DNA from: JAVBOP01 sp031550405
GTDB lineage: Bacteria; Bacteroidota; Ignavibacteria; Kapaibacteriales; UBA2268
DNA length: 35,160 nucleotides
Direction: 5' to 3'
Assembly: GCA_031550405.1 (NCBI GenBank)
Contig: JAVBOP010000117.1
Location: forward strand, 1-35,160
Shown here: piece after piece, positions 19,101-25,857 of the stretch
Numbering within the stretch: the first letter of the stretch is position 1
Layout: the number at the start of each line of letters is the position of its first letter
The notes under the pieces: generated by a model
What the model saw: the letters and a program-made list of their open reading frames with translations, nothing else
Databases searched by the model: none
What the model was told of the DNA's origin: nothing
Program-made: the position numbers and the translations under genes

Positions 19101-21782
19101 TATACCGTCTTTCAAACCTGTTTCAGATGGATAGTCAGCTCCAAAAGTAAATGGATTGTTTTTTGACACATATCCTGTTGCTATTCTTTGAACACCCCAA
19201 GGATAAGCCTTGCCATCATTGTCTATTGCCGGTGCATATATAACCGAATCAAGATCTGTTAAAAACATTCTCTTGTTAGTTGAATATGGACTTGCACAAA
19301 CAACGCCACCACCATTACCGTTATATACCGTATTAGTATTAAAATATGTAGCCTTAACCACATTCAAGTCTGCTGACATTGTATATACAGCACCACCACC
19401 GCGTATTTCGTTATAATAACGGCTGCTGGCTTTTTCACCAACTTCATTATAGTTAAAATCAGTTCTCACTAAATTAACTAATCTTGTATGAGGCCTATGT
19501 ACATTCTGGTCTGAATTAGGTATCTCAACATGCAATGCACCACCGGCATAACCAGCAGCATTACTGTCAAATTGAACAGCATATATAGGACTGTATGAAT
19601 AATCTTTCCAGTATCCACCACTGCCTGTAACCTGTGCCGCACGTTTAGTAAAAATTGCACCACCGGCTGAATAGGCATAGTTATTCACAAATCTAATCCT
19701 GTAGCCAAAATCACTGTGGAAAGCTTTATAATCAGAACCGCCAACCACTGGCGACATTATTTCATCTTCACTATGGTCAACATAAACAGCACCACCGGCA
19801 CCAGCTCTATTATTGCTGAATATAGCATAGTTCGATACACTCTTATATTTAATAACGCCAGCTTCATCATAAGCCATTGTAAAGTTATCTTTATTGATAG
19901 CACCTCTTATTTGAAGTCTGCCTCCAGATTCTTCATTAGCATAAATAGCACCGCCTAATGAGTACTGAACACCATTTTCGTATGCAGTAGGGTTACCGTT
20001 ATTATAAGTACCTGCCCCTGTTGTATCTACTAAGAATTTAGCATCTGTAATATTTGAGTCAAACTCGCCATCAACAATTAATGATGTATTTTTGCCAACA
20101 TAAATGGCACCGCCTTTTGCACCATCAGTTGCTCTGTATTTTTGCAAGTTGACAGCACTGTTATTGGTCATCTTGAAATAGTCCCTACCGCCCTTAAGGT
20201 TAGGGTTAACAAAGCTATTGTTTATTTTAATAGAATCATTAATACCAAAACCAAATTCAATTTGACGATGCTCTTCTTCTTGAATACCGGCAACATAAAT
20301 AGCACCACCATAAGCCATATTGCCCCATGGAAGTGGATACTCAGGACTTACATCAAGGTTATCTCCTACAACTGTTTCACCGTCAACTGTCGTTGTTCCC
20401 GTAACAGCAAGTCTTGCCATGTTATTGTCAAATGTTAAACTACGGAAACGTCCCAAATAACCGGCTAAGCGCGCATCATCCCAAGGCATTCTTGCAACGT
20501 CACTTGTAAAATATTCACTGCCATCACCATCTATATTGTCAATATACGGATAGCCTGTTTGTCTTGCTATAACGGATGAACTATCGCTGTCAGGATCAAC
20601 AACGCGAAGATTTTTATTGTATGGATAACGACCTATGTTTGCAGTATCCGCTGACACAACATGGTATCCGGGATAATACGCATTAGTAGGCGTTTGTAAA
20701 ATTTGCAAGGCACCGCCACGATTACGTGCAGAGTTATTGTTAAAATCACAATTTACTAACCATGTTCTTGATGAAAATGTAGTAATAGCACCACCGCCAC
20801 CATTGCTCATAGTCAATAACATCTTATTAAGACTTGCAAATTCTTCTGTATTCAAATTTTTTGGCAATTCTGCAGTTGTAGTATAATAATTAATTCTATC
20901 GACTGTTGTATCTTTTTTGAAATTGACAAATTCGCAATTACGGAAGAATGCAGCTCTTGCACCAGGCATGACAACTATATGTCCCCATTCAACAGAATTA
21001 TCTAAAGTAAGTTGACCTTTAAATACAATTTTTCCAGGAACGATATTGGAAGAAACGCCAGCTCCTCTTGACCATGGTTCAGTTTTTAATTGAGGCATGG
21101 AGCTTACATCCTTATCCAGTCTTGCAGCTACAAACATTAGCGCAGTTTCAAATGGAACTATAACCAAATTGCTATTATTTGCATTAGCAGCATAATTATA
21201 GTTAAGAAATTCACCCGATGGGCTTGATTGACCAATATTGGCAGTATTAGGCCAGTTAAAATCATAAGGATTAGCAATATTAACTACCTTTCTGGTAGAA
21301 ATATCTATTGCAACATTAAAAATATGATTGTTTTTTAATGGATTGACAGTGCGCTCTCTGGTACTTAAATCATAAATACCGGCACTCTTTTGACCTGATG
21401 GAGAGTTGCCATTATAAAATGGATACAGGAAATAACGCATATCAGCGTATTCCAAACCGCCATCCGTAGACGGAAACATTATTTTAGGATCTACAGGCTG
21501 TTTTGCCTCTGCCCTTGCAAAACCATCTGCTATAAGCCTGCCACCAGCAGAAACAACAATACGACCATTGCTGTAGAACAATATTTCTGCCCCCGGCTCA
21601 ATAATTAATGTCCCCCGTACATTAAGTTCTTTGTCTATCGCATACTTGTAATTTTTTAGCAGAATTTGAACGGAACCAGCTTCAATCACCCCTGAAATCT
21701 TTTGAGGATCAGCCTGCCCCATTGAGACCGCAAAAATCCCAAGTATTACAGTTAATAAACACAAACGAATAAATCGTTTCAT
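13116..21782 (-). CDS. Giant (2888 aa) surface protein: GGA beta-helix, propeller, Ig modules, T9SS domain
   Basis: Start ATG 21782 follows a strong GGAGGTAAC. Signal peptide at residues 1-22 (MKRFIRLCLLTVILGIFAVS). Residues ~330-830 hold about nine GGA[ILV] repeats with nearby FxxN, for example RNRGGALQI, YGGAIYVAG, AGAGGAVYVD and SAGGAIFTK, the pattern of right-handed beta-helices such as chlamydial Pmp proteins. Residues ~980-1230 contain a run of Ycf48/BNR-like propeller blades (TTDGGTTWPN, GERGLILKTSNGG, TIDGGNTWEVL, TTDAGTTWTAL). The beta-helix pattern resumes at GLGGALYIL (~1254). An Ig-like/He_PIG motif (TPTWLKINKESGILYGTP) is near 2420. The last ~85 residues are a sorting domain (SVFPTPVSRNEDEI, IFNDLGEKVATVID, LSSGTYRVRL). 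First gene of the cargo operon; probably an adhesin or cell-surface scaffold. Confidence 0.85.
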   Translation of the reverse strand: MKRFIRLCLLTVILGIFAVSMGQADPQKISGVIEAGSVQILLKNYKYAIDKELNVRGTLIIEPGAEILFYSNGRIVVSAGGRLIADGFARAEAKQPVDPKIMFPSTDGGLEYADMRYFLYPFYNGNSPSGQKSAGIYDLSTRERTVNPLKNNHIFNVAIDISTRKVVNIANPYDFNWPNTANIGQSSPSGEFLNYNYAANANNSNLVIVPFETALMFVAARLDKDVSSMPQLKTEPWSRGAGVSSNIVPGKIVFKGQLTLDNSVEWGHIVVMPGARAAFFRNCEFVNFKKDTTVDRINYYTTTAELPKNLNTEEFASLNKMLLTMSNGGGGAITTFSSRTWLVNCDFNNNSARNRGGALQILQTPTNAYYPGYHVVSADTANIGRYPYNKNLRVVDPDSDSSSVIARQTGYPYIDNIDGDGSEYFTSDVARMPWDDARLAGYLGRFRSLTFDNNMARLAVTGTTTVDGETVVGDNLDVSPEYPLPWGNMAYGGAIYVAGIQEEEHRQIEFGFGINDSIKINNSFVNPNLKGGRDYFKMTNNSAVNLQKYRATDGAKGGAIYVGKNTSLIVDGEFDSNITDAKFLVDTTGAGTYNNGNPTAYENGVQYSLGGAIYANEESGGRLQIRGAINKDNFTMAYDEAGVIKYKSVSNYAIFSNNRAGAGGAVYVDHSEDEIMSPVVGGSDYKAFHSDFGYRIRFVNNYAYSAGGAIFTKRAAQVTGSGGYWKDYSYSPIYAVQFDSNAAGYAGGALHVEIPNSDQNVHRPHTRLVNLVRTDFNYNEVGEKASSRYYNEIRGGGAVYTMSADLNVVKATYFNTNTVYNGNGGGVVCASPYSTNKRMFLTDLDSVIYAPAIDNDGKAYPWGVQRIATGYVSKNNPFTFGADYPSETGLKDGIVANVRMLTRFNNNTIVVNDSIVSYQLENFGNTQIGKGYVMPVTNFVDQWWLTKNSGFLAGSNGYLVKAYKNASNKWVWENVNVGDDHSYTAIQFVDGGSVGYLGDNYGSIKRTTDGGTTWPNVYTTTDITNNVINDINFLGDKGIAVTERGRIITTTNGTAWTKYSKEYNYALKGAAWSNNNTGYVVGERGLILKTSNGGADWSEQPIPGLNRTLNKILFTSLTKGFAVGNNGTMIYTIDGGNTWEVLLNQFPVNEHLTAISFYGQDRGYVASSTGEIYHTTDAGTTWTALGIANGKPINSLYYFDMNNGFATSNSALVRYTTDGSATWNVLVPNSEAMATGNPHLHAHIPGLVENGTGLGGALYILDQQKQEYVNRTDSVFFNRVRFTDNFAVTGSAIYSDNYDLKLVLNRSLVIGNKTDTRNYIGRDQNAINGPYNKSASYSEQNLASSDLAAATIYGEMQGPLPNSIFSSAANSIYKNEARFLIRLPDGPNTKGLMAGQGFLGSGGTDTLRGNYWGKTEANVVLNVLNLHKNNSGTQYEKADFETFFIAYGDDNYLPFYHNAQAKADDPRKQGPFEWNTADYPEVRNYNKYNYVAIDLNNDPTDVTKAAPLTIPEKYLFSSGIYDLFDKGTDIKTADYSQRRMVPIEDFAIGNPVEFVTYVDPNDARANLDKKTKYVKRWIRDPEYANALTPTGLPLYPEIARMQSMWKPMALDTNIVEADRRDVPRYYHPLAMPIYLEAEADLSGDDMKSNWDIKHQTETVFFVINETTTDYIRVTLKQEPNTANSEVWDSETFRATVFLVPDSSKRGDPLSRRLSENLYNLGSNGTFPFGSTSQDAGTGGSASAAMLKLLCPRETDNNIYKASHNEDFAALTGRKYIAQSTSLTSTTYDYQLGGIPNIYSNRPSMPEDNEVNVGGSTQYNNAYFAGERFGVLPANKGDVIRVVSRTVLWKEGVDKAYDGGLVFIVTDGPEAPVFTGDIVTLGTPDLNPYMKDRSGSYPPIYSNVRPDTNGSYLDTAVIKKELLNKVFLQTNRVYPASKGTYSNNNLPDNVRGIDNILTITAIDRNGFYDPRAEMEANKYTDLTYTWTVKSNSGLRYWLMADTVKADKTPIEGARGYVELKGEPLNPYIVPGGEIVTVAAFNYPPGYWMIDSLKKMPGMTQEIINMYYKTFPRYFNTPFYYGDNTDNPTGELMARFLQQDTIGYGANSFVTRADDIHIFVGDSLPNFIAYDPTGTAAPDVFNIKKDNTSNLYDTRPYSWTEYQAGVDKDNRVRANLTDRLRFKIDLNTDDELEDLSAEEKGWDFRYGRTAYSFANLAVTTNGDEVIVDTLYDKSGNLKIVSQLKPVWMPIPDVNDPNTKHYFKKYSDYNSDDDDLVDLQVRGQMNIRIDRDEALELLKIAVPNSPDRLAYNTDTVFALVANDGHGGVSTKLIDVLVNFQPEIVTETLPDAIEQIDYNPTLLDTVNARILVFDANANQKHEFELLYPGQPVALNGGSDELYVDPFFKDEITMIDLAPMKTTPTWLKINKESGILYGTPDGVVDYDNNTATVSVLVKDEDGLFAVKQIGINIKTAPNPPSISIAPILDCIVSGQPFETEAYVYDRDLLRNGTPAETEVLTLTVEYPTTLKIEPATIEGPQQNDTIEVKLKSDGPFSFSPSDVVDGRIEVKVKVTDKSGLSDSLILRMRVSEPVTFISDLLIYNSKGSAKTLSWGTAPNATTGDGYDGQPIGKLDAEYCEIEIPNIPPQDVFDVRWPISSITATYRNIFPTAKVGSADNKRYRYRGNIQGGGETGMTPYYYPITLRWDPTTVPSRTDGTKNPTGAAWWLIDSRTDGSYFKVDMNNVVNRNITTSVAAFNTVTIDGTEYAELSIIDDNINAFQIIYDYDGDVEEVNDIAATTTITSVFPTPVSRNEDEITIGFDIAKAGNVYIEIFNDLGEKVATVIDTYYNAGHHSFDYTLRDYKGTRLSSGTYRVRLTSGMSVAYSQFIVLN

Positions 21783-21855
21783 GTTACCTCCAAATAAATT
21801 AATAAATTGTTAATAAATATCTATCTAATTTTTACGTATATAATTTACATGCCAC

Positions 21856-21913
21856 TATGTAATTTTTTTACATAACTGTTGTGCATCTTACATTACATTT
21901 TTTTTACATAACT
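21856..21913. promoter_or_regulatory. Tandem TTACATAACT elements upstream of the giant surface gene
   Basis: TTACATAACT occurs at 21868-21877 and again at 21904-21913, 36 bp apart. The first copy is the right arm of a TATGTAA/TTACATA hairpin (21856-21874). They lie ~75-130 bp upstream of the start. This could be an operator pair or leader structure; no TAnnTTTG -7 box or sigma-54 site was found here. Confidence 0.35.
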
Positions 21914-22042
21914 AAACATTAAAGTTAACAGTTATTTGGCTCTAATCGCTCTAACCTGCAAGCATGCACGCATATAAATTCTTTTTTCTTTACTTTTTTA
22001 AGTTTGTATCAGAACCTATTTGTTCCACCACAAACAACTTTC

Positions 22043-22762
22043 CTATTCAATATCTGTGCCAAGTCTAACAAGTCCTGATTTTGCAAGATTATTAAACTCA
22101 CCATATTTATTTAAATTCACAATATCTCTGTATATTTTTAAAGCAGCCTCAGTATCGCCTAACTTTTCTTTGCAAAGACCTGCAAAATACATATACCTTA
22201 ATTTTTGCATATCATCAGGTATTAGCTCGGCGGCTTTAAGATAATTTTCAGCAGCTTCAGAATAATTTTTATCTATTTCGTTACAAGCCGCCGTACCTGC
22301 CAAACCGCCTGTTTTAATAACATCAATATCAGATTTCAATATTTTTTCGTAATAAATTTTGGCATCTGATGTTTTTTTCAAATTAAAATAACAATCTGCT
22401 GCATATAAAGCTGCTCGCTCTCCTGCTGCTGTCGAACCGTACTCTTCAACTATTTTCACCAAACCAACAATTTTTTCTCCTCTGACTGTAGGCAAAGAGT
22501 CATTACCATTTAATGCGTTTTCATAACTGCCTTCAAGATAATATTTCTCAATCCTTGAAAGAGCTTTCGCTGCATTAGCCTCATTTTTAGCGTTATTTGA
22601 ACGAATAAATAGCACAAGCCCCACAATAACAATTATTGCAACCGCTGATAATATTATTACTTTGCTATACTTTTGTACAAAATTATTTACCCCTTTGTCT
22701 TGTTGCACAGATGACCGTACATTCTCGTTTTCTAATTCTTCCTGTGAATTGTTATTGCTCAT
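22043..22762 (-). CDS. Membrane-anchored TPR protein
   Basis: A 239-aa protein with a short polar N-terminus, one transmembrane helix at about residues 34-52 (VIILSAVAIIVIVGLVLFI), then a periplasmic region rich in TPR-like helix pairs: AALYAADCYFNLKKTSDAKI, YSEAAENYLKAAELIPDD and YMYFAGLCKEKLGDTEAALK. The layout matches YfgM-like/TPR_21 proteins. TPR repeats bind partner proteins, but the partner is unknown. It is transcribed in the same direction as the giant T9SS gene, 260 bp upstream of it, so it is probably a separate unit. The ATG at 22762 is the first codon before the polar stretch. Confidence 0.75.
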   Translation of the reverse strand: MSNNNSQEELENENVRSSVQQDKGVNNFVQKYSKVIILSAVAIIVIVGLVLFIRSNNAKNEANAAKALSRIEKYYLEGSYENALNGNDSLPTVRGEKIVGLVKIVEEYGSTAAGERAALYAADCYFNLKKTSDAKIYYEKILKSDIDVIKTGGLAGTAACNEIDKNYSEAAENYLKAAELIPDDMQKLRYMYFAGLCKEKLGDTEAALKIYRDIVNLNKYGEFNNLAKSGLVRLGTDIE

Positions 22763-22847
22763 TTCTGAATATTTTTTAATTTTTATATACTTAAAATTTC
22801 AATATTTATGCTTTAATTTGATATTGCAGATGCTTGCTGGAAAAAAG

Positions 22848-22921
22848 CACGCCCGAAGGGAGTTGAACCCCCAACCTTTGGAACCGGAATCCAACGCTCT
22901 GTCCAATTGAGCTACGGGCGC
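22848..22921 (-). tRNA. tRNA-Arg (anticodon CCG)
   Basis: The minus strand folds into a full cloverleaf of 74 nt: acceptor GCGCCCG/CGGGCGT with a G-U first pair, D arm GCTC/GAGC, anticodon stem TTGGA/TCCAA with loop TTCCGGT (anticodon CCG, reads CGG), and T arm GGGGG/CCCTT with TTCAACT loop. Discriminator G; CCA is not encoded. A T-rich tract follows. A small ATGCCA/TGGCAT hairpin (22941-22955) lies in its leader. Confidence 0.95.
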
Positions 22922-23133
22922 AACTACACTTTTATCCAATATGCCACAATGGCATAGCTACAAAAATATAATATTATATGAATATTGCCAATTTTTTTTA
23001 TTCATTTTTTTGCAATATTCGCTATAAACAAAATATTTTTCCACAATTAGTGTGATTTTAATTAATTTGTGTAAATCAAATTCCACACAATAACTAAAAA
23101 AATATAATTGTATTCTCACTGTTTATCAATAAA

Positions 23134-23727
23134 TCATACACTGATTCTTGACTCTAAAGCCCTTGATAATGTTGCTTCATCCGAATATTCTATCGCCGAA
23201 CCAATCGGAATTCCACTTGCTATTCTGCTGACTGTTATTCCCAGCGGTTTTATCAACTTTGCCAAATATTGTATTGTAACTTCCCCTTCAATGCTCGGAT
23301 TGATTGCCAGTATAACCTCTTCGACCGATGTTAACCGCTCCATCAGTTCTTTTATTCGCAAATCCTGTAGCGCAATGCCTTCCAGCGGATTTAAAACTCC
23401 ATGCAAAACATGGTATTTTCCATTAAAATCATTGGTCTTTTCTATAGCCAAAACATCGTTCGGCTCCGCCACCACGCAAATTATACCGGCATTCCTTTTG
23501 TCAGATACACAAATCGGACAAGGCGCAGTTTCTGTATAATTAAAACATTGCGGACAATATTTCACATTTTGCTTTAGCTTTGTAATCGCATCGCTAAAGT
23601 CTTTCACATAGCTTTCATCTTGCTTTAATAAAAAGTATGCTAGGCGCTGAGCCGTTTTTCGACCAATTGAAGGCAATGTCGAAAGCATTTCAACAGCGCG
23701 TTCTATCGCTTCAGATGTATATTGCAT
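23134..23727 (-). CDS. recR: Recombination mediator RecR
   Basis: With RecO, loads RecA on gapped single-stranded DNA in RecF-pathway repair. The 197-aa length is standard. Visible features are the N-terminal helix-hairpin-helix LPSIGRKTAQRLA (18-30), a four-cysteine zinc motif (C58, C61, C70, C73), and a Toprim domain with ICVVAEPNDVLAIE and a conserved HVLHGVLNPLEGI segment, then AINPSIEGE. It begins 3 bp after the ybaB stop, so the two form one operon. This ybaB-recR pair is widespread, though the dnaX gene that often precedes it is absent here. Confidence 0.97.
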   Translation of the reverse strand: MQYTSEAIERAVEMLSTLPSIGRKTAQRLAYFLLKQDESYVKDFSDAITKLKQNVKYCPQCFNYTETAPCPICVSDKRNAGIICVVAEPNDVLAIEKTNDFNGKYHVLHGVLNPLEGIALQDLRIKELMERLTSVEEVILAINPSIEGEVTIQYLAKLIKPLGITVSRIASGIPIGSAIEYSDEATLSRALESRISV

Positions 23728-23730
23728 AAT

Positions 23731-24054
23731 TTATAAGTTTTGTAAATTTGGTAGATTTGGCAACATTGATGAGAATTTATTCATCTCTTTTGTCGTTAAT
23801 TCCGCTATTTGCTGATAAGCATTGTTAACCGCCGCCACAACTAAATCTTCCAGCATTTTTTTTTCATTGGAATTAATAATTTCTGGAGCAATATCAATGG
23901 ATAACAGATGATTTGCACCGTTGATTGTTGCTACAACCATGCCCGCTCCAGATTCTCCCGTCGCTGTTACTTTTTCAACATTCTTTTTGGAAGCCTCAAA
24001 TTCAGCCTGCAATACCTTCGCTTGCTCCATTAAACTAGATATATCTATTTTCAT
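23731..24054 (-). CDS. ybaB: YbaB/EbfC family nucleoid-associated protein
   Basis: A 107-aa DNA-binding protein of the YbaB family, which form dimers that coat or bridge DNA. Typical features are the N-terminal SLMEQAKVLQAEFE helix, the central GAGMVVATINGANHLLSIDI beta strands, and a C-terminal helix with MLEDLVVAAVNNAYQQI. It is the first gene of the ybaB-recR operon and is divergent from flgE across 329 bp. No Shine-Dalgarno is visible before the ATG. Confidence 0.95.
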   Translation of the reverse strand: MKIDISSLMEQAKVLQAEFEASKKNVEKVTATGESGAGMVVATINGANHLLSIDIAPEIINSNEKKMLEDLVVAAVNNAYQQIAELTTKEMNKFSSMLPNLPNLQNL

Positions 24055-24163
24055 AATTTCATAGTTTTGAAAAAAATTAGTCTTTAAATTACTATTTTTT
24101 TTTCAAACTGCCAAAAATTTCGCCGCTCAAGCGCTAAATAACCTGCTGAAAATATTATCAGAT

Positions 24164-24189
24164 GATTTATGAATATTTATTCATAAATC
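24164..24189. repeat. Perfect 26-bp AT-rich palindrome upstream of flgE
   Basis: GATTTATGAATA (24164-24175) and its exact complement TATTCATAAATC (24178-24189) are separated by TT. It lies ~155 bp upstream of the predicted flgE transcription start, a usual distance for a sigma-54 enhancer site. Related hairpins also occur elsewhere in the window, so it may instead be a dispersed repeat. Confidence 0.6.
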
Positions 24190-24305
24190 TTTGATGCCAC
24201 CTGACGTGGCGAATATTGTGAAATGGTTATTATTGGCAAATGGATGAAGCAAACGCATTATTGCTATCTCTATGTATATCAATACAGTGCAAAATAGAAG
24301 GCGAA

Positions 24306-24321
24306 TGGCATATTAATTGCA
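24306..24321 (+). promoter_or_regulatory. Sigma-54 (-24/-12) promoter of flgE
   Basis: TGGCATATTAATTGCA: GG at 24307-24308 and GC at 24319-24320 are exactly 10 bp apart, and both half-sites match the TGGCAC-N5-TTGCA consensus closely. Predicted transcription start near 24332, leader ~52 nt. The 329-bp gap between ybaB and flgE holds this site, the 24164 palindrome and a GCCAC/GTGGC mini-hairpin at ~24195-24209. Confidence 0.75.
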
Positions 24322-24383
24322 GATTAGCTCTATTCTTATATTTTACGGACAATTTATACAATTATACCATGGAGGGTAACTAA

Positions 24384-25700
24384 ATGAGCTTATCAAGATC
24401 ACTTGCAATAGGAACAAGCTCCCTGCAAGCACACCAATCGAAATTCGATGTGATATCAAACAATATGGCAAACGCCAGCACAGTCGGATATAAATCCAAT
24501 CGGGCAAACTTCGCAGAGCAGTTTAATCAGGTTTATACACGCGGCAAATCGCCAGACGCAGAAACAAGATACAGCAACGGAGGGCAAAATCCATTGCAGT
24601 TCGGGCTTGGAGTAAAGCTGGCAAGCATCAGCCAGGATATGACGCAAGGCGTTATTGAAAATACCAATCGAGCGTTGGATGTTGCATTGCAGGGCGATGG
24701 CTTTTTTATATGCAACAATAACGGTCAGCAACGCTTTACTCGTGCTGGTGCATTCACTCGCGATGAAGAGGGTTTTCTTGTCGATAACAATACTGGCGCA
24801 TTCATACGAGGCTATAACCTCGAAACAGATTCGTCCGGCAAGACAGTGCGCAATTCCGATGGGACGAACAGGCTGGATAGAACGTTATCCAATGTGCAAA
24901 TACCTTGGAATACAATATCGCTGCCGCGGCAAACGCAAAATGTTAATATTGTCGGCAACTTGAATGCAAATGCAAACCCCGGCGCAGACAGTATTAGAAA
25001 AACCAGCATGACCATATACGACAATACCGGCGGAGCGAGAACTTTGACCTTTGTCTTTGAAAAAACAACCAATGCCGACGAATGGAATCTTGCTGCCGAA
25101 ATTGACGGTACCAGCGTCCCTATCAGCGAAACATTAATACAGTTTAATGCTGACGGCACACTGCAATCACCGCTTGCCATAAACATAACTTCTGCGGACA
25201 TTAATACGGCGTTGGGCACTAATTCCTTCGCATTTCCCATACAAATTCAATTAGCCGACCCAAACAATATCACTCATGGCTTAAAGCAATTCGCTGCCGA
25301 CAGCACTGCTAATTTTGAGCTTCAAGACGGCTTTACTGTTGGAGAATTGGAAAATCTTACCGTAGACGGACAAGGCAGAATCCTCGGCGCATTTACTAAC
25401 GGCGAAACGGATATACTGGGGCAAATAGCCATAGCGCGCTTTGCGAATAACGAAGGGCTTGTGCGCACAGGCAATAATTATTTTTCAGCTTCACCAAACT
25501 CCGGCGACCCAGTGATTGGAACCGCTATTGAAATATTTCCAACGACGCAGGTCGTAGGCTATGCTTTGGAACAATCCAATGTCGATTTAACTACCCAGTT
25601 TACGGATATGATTTCCACCCAACGGGCATTTGAAGCCGCTTCACGCACAGTTACCGTGAGCGATTCCATGCTTGGGGAAATCAATCAGTTGAAACGATAG
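24384..25700 (+). CDS. flgE: Flagellar hook protein FlgE
   Basis: Structural subunit of the flagellar hook, exported through the flagellar type III apparatus. The N-terminus has the rod/hook signature SSLQAHQSKFDVISNNMANA (14-33) followed by STVGYK. DVALQGDGFFI and the C-terminal QSNVDLTTQFTDMISTQRAF region, ending SDSMLGEINQLKR, are equally typical and form the D0 coiled coil with the N-terminus. At 438 aa it is slightly longer than the E. coli protein (402 aa). ATG 24384 follows a GGAGGG at 24371-24376. It is transcribed alone from a sigma-54 type promoter, ends at a good terminator, and has no other flagellar gene beside it in the window. Base composition looks richer in GC than the neighbouring secreted-protein genes. 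Confidence 0.96.
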   Translation: MSLSRSLAIGTSSLQAHQSKFDVISNNMANASTVGYKSNRANFAEQFNQVYTRGKSPDAETRYSNGGQNPLQFGLGVKLASISQDMTQGVIENTNRALDVALQGDGFFICNNNGQQRFTRAGAFTRDEEGFLVDNNTGAFIRGYNLETDSSGKTVRNSDGTNRLDRTLSNVQIPWNTISLPRQTQNVNIVGNLNANANPGADSIRKTSMTIYDNTGGARTLTFVFEKTTNADEWNLAAEIDGTSVPISETLIQFNADGTLQSPLAINITSADINTALGTNSFAFPIQIQLADPNNITHGLKQFAADSTANFELQDGFTVGELENLTVDGQGRILGAFTNGETDILGQIAIARFANNEGLVRTGNNYFSASPNSGDPVIGTAIEIFPTTQVVGYALEQSNVDLTTQFTDMISTQRAFEAASRTVTVSDSMLGEINQLKR

Positions 25701-25730
25701 TATCGATAATTAAAAAAAGTTCATAATTTC

Positions 25731-25766
25731 ACCCTCCTGTTACATCCACGGAGGGTATTTTTTTAT
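25731..25766 (+). terminator. Rho-independent terminator of flgE
   Basis: ACCCTCC (25731-25737) pairs with GGAGGGT (25750-25756), followed directly by ATTTTTTTAT. It sits 30 bp after the flgE stop. Confidence 0.88.
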
Positions 25767-25809
25767 ACGTCCGTAGCGCAGTCAATCCAGCCAATTTATT
25801 ATTATAGTT

Positions 25810-25825
25810 TGGTATGATAATTGCC
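25810..25825 (+). promoter_or_regulatory. Sigma-54 (-24/-12) promoter of the dockerin cargo gene
   Basis: TGGTATGATAATTGCC: GG at 25811-25812 and GC at 25823-25824 have the obligatory 10-bp spacing. It shares TGGYAT and TAATTGC with the flgE site. Predicted start near 25836, leader ~22 nt, with a modest AAGG before ATG 25858. Confidence 0.7.
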
Positions 25826-25857
25826 GACACAGTATTTATTATTATTAAGGCAGAAAG

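Noticed and set aside
18060..20800. CRISPR-like or tandem DNA repeats in the giant gene
   Set aside because: The repetition is at protein level (GGA and TTDGG motifs) with variable DNA and spacing. No regular direct repeats with spacers occur in the window.
21840..21857. Sigma-54 site upstream of the giant surface gene on the minus strand (TGGCATGTAAATTATA)
   Set aside because: The -12 element lacks GC.
22662..22910. Plus-strand open frame ending in the tRNA region
   Set aside because: It overlaps the TPR gene and the tRNA-Arg on the other strand; the end simply translates the antisense of the tRNA.
24236..24254. A second sigma-54 site (TGGCAAATGGATGAAGCA) upstream of flgE
   Set aside because: GG and GC are 12 bp apart rather than the required 10.
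24456..25240. Minus-strand open frames within flgE
   Set aside because: They lie entirely inside flgE, which has strong family evidence. They probably arise from its GC-richer third positions.
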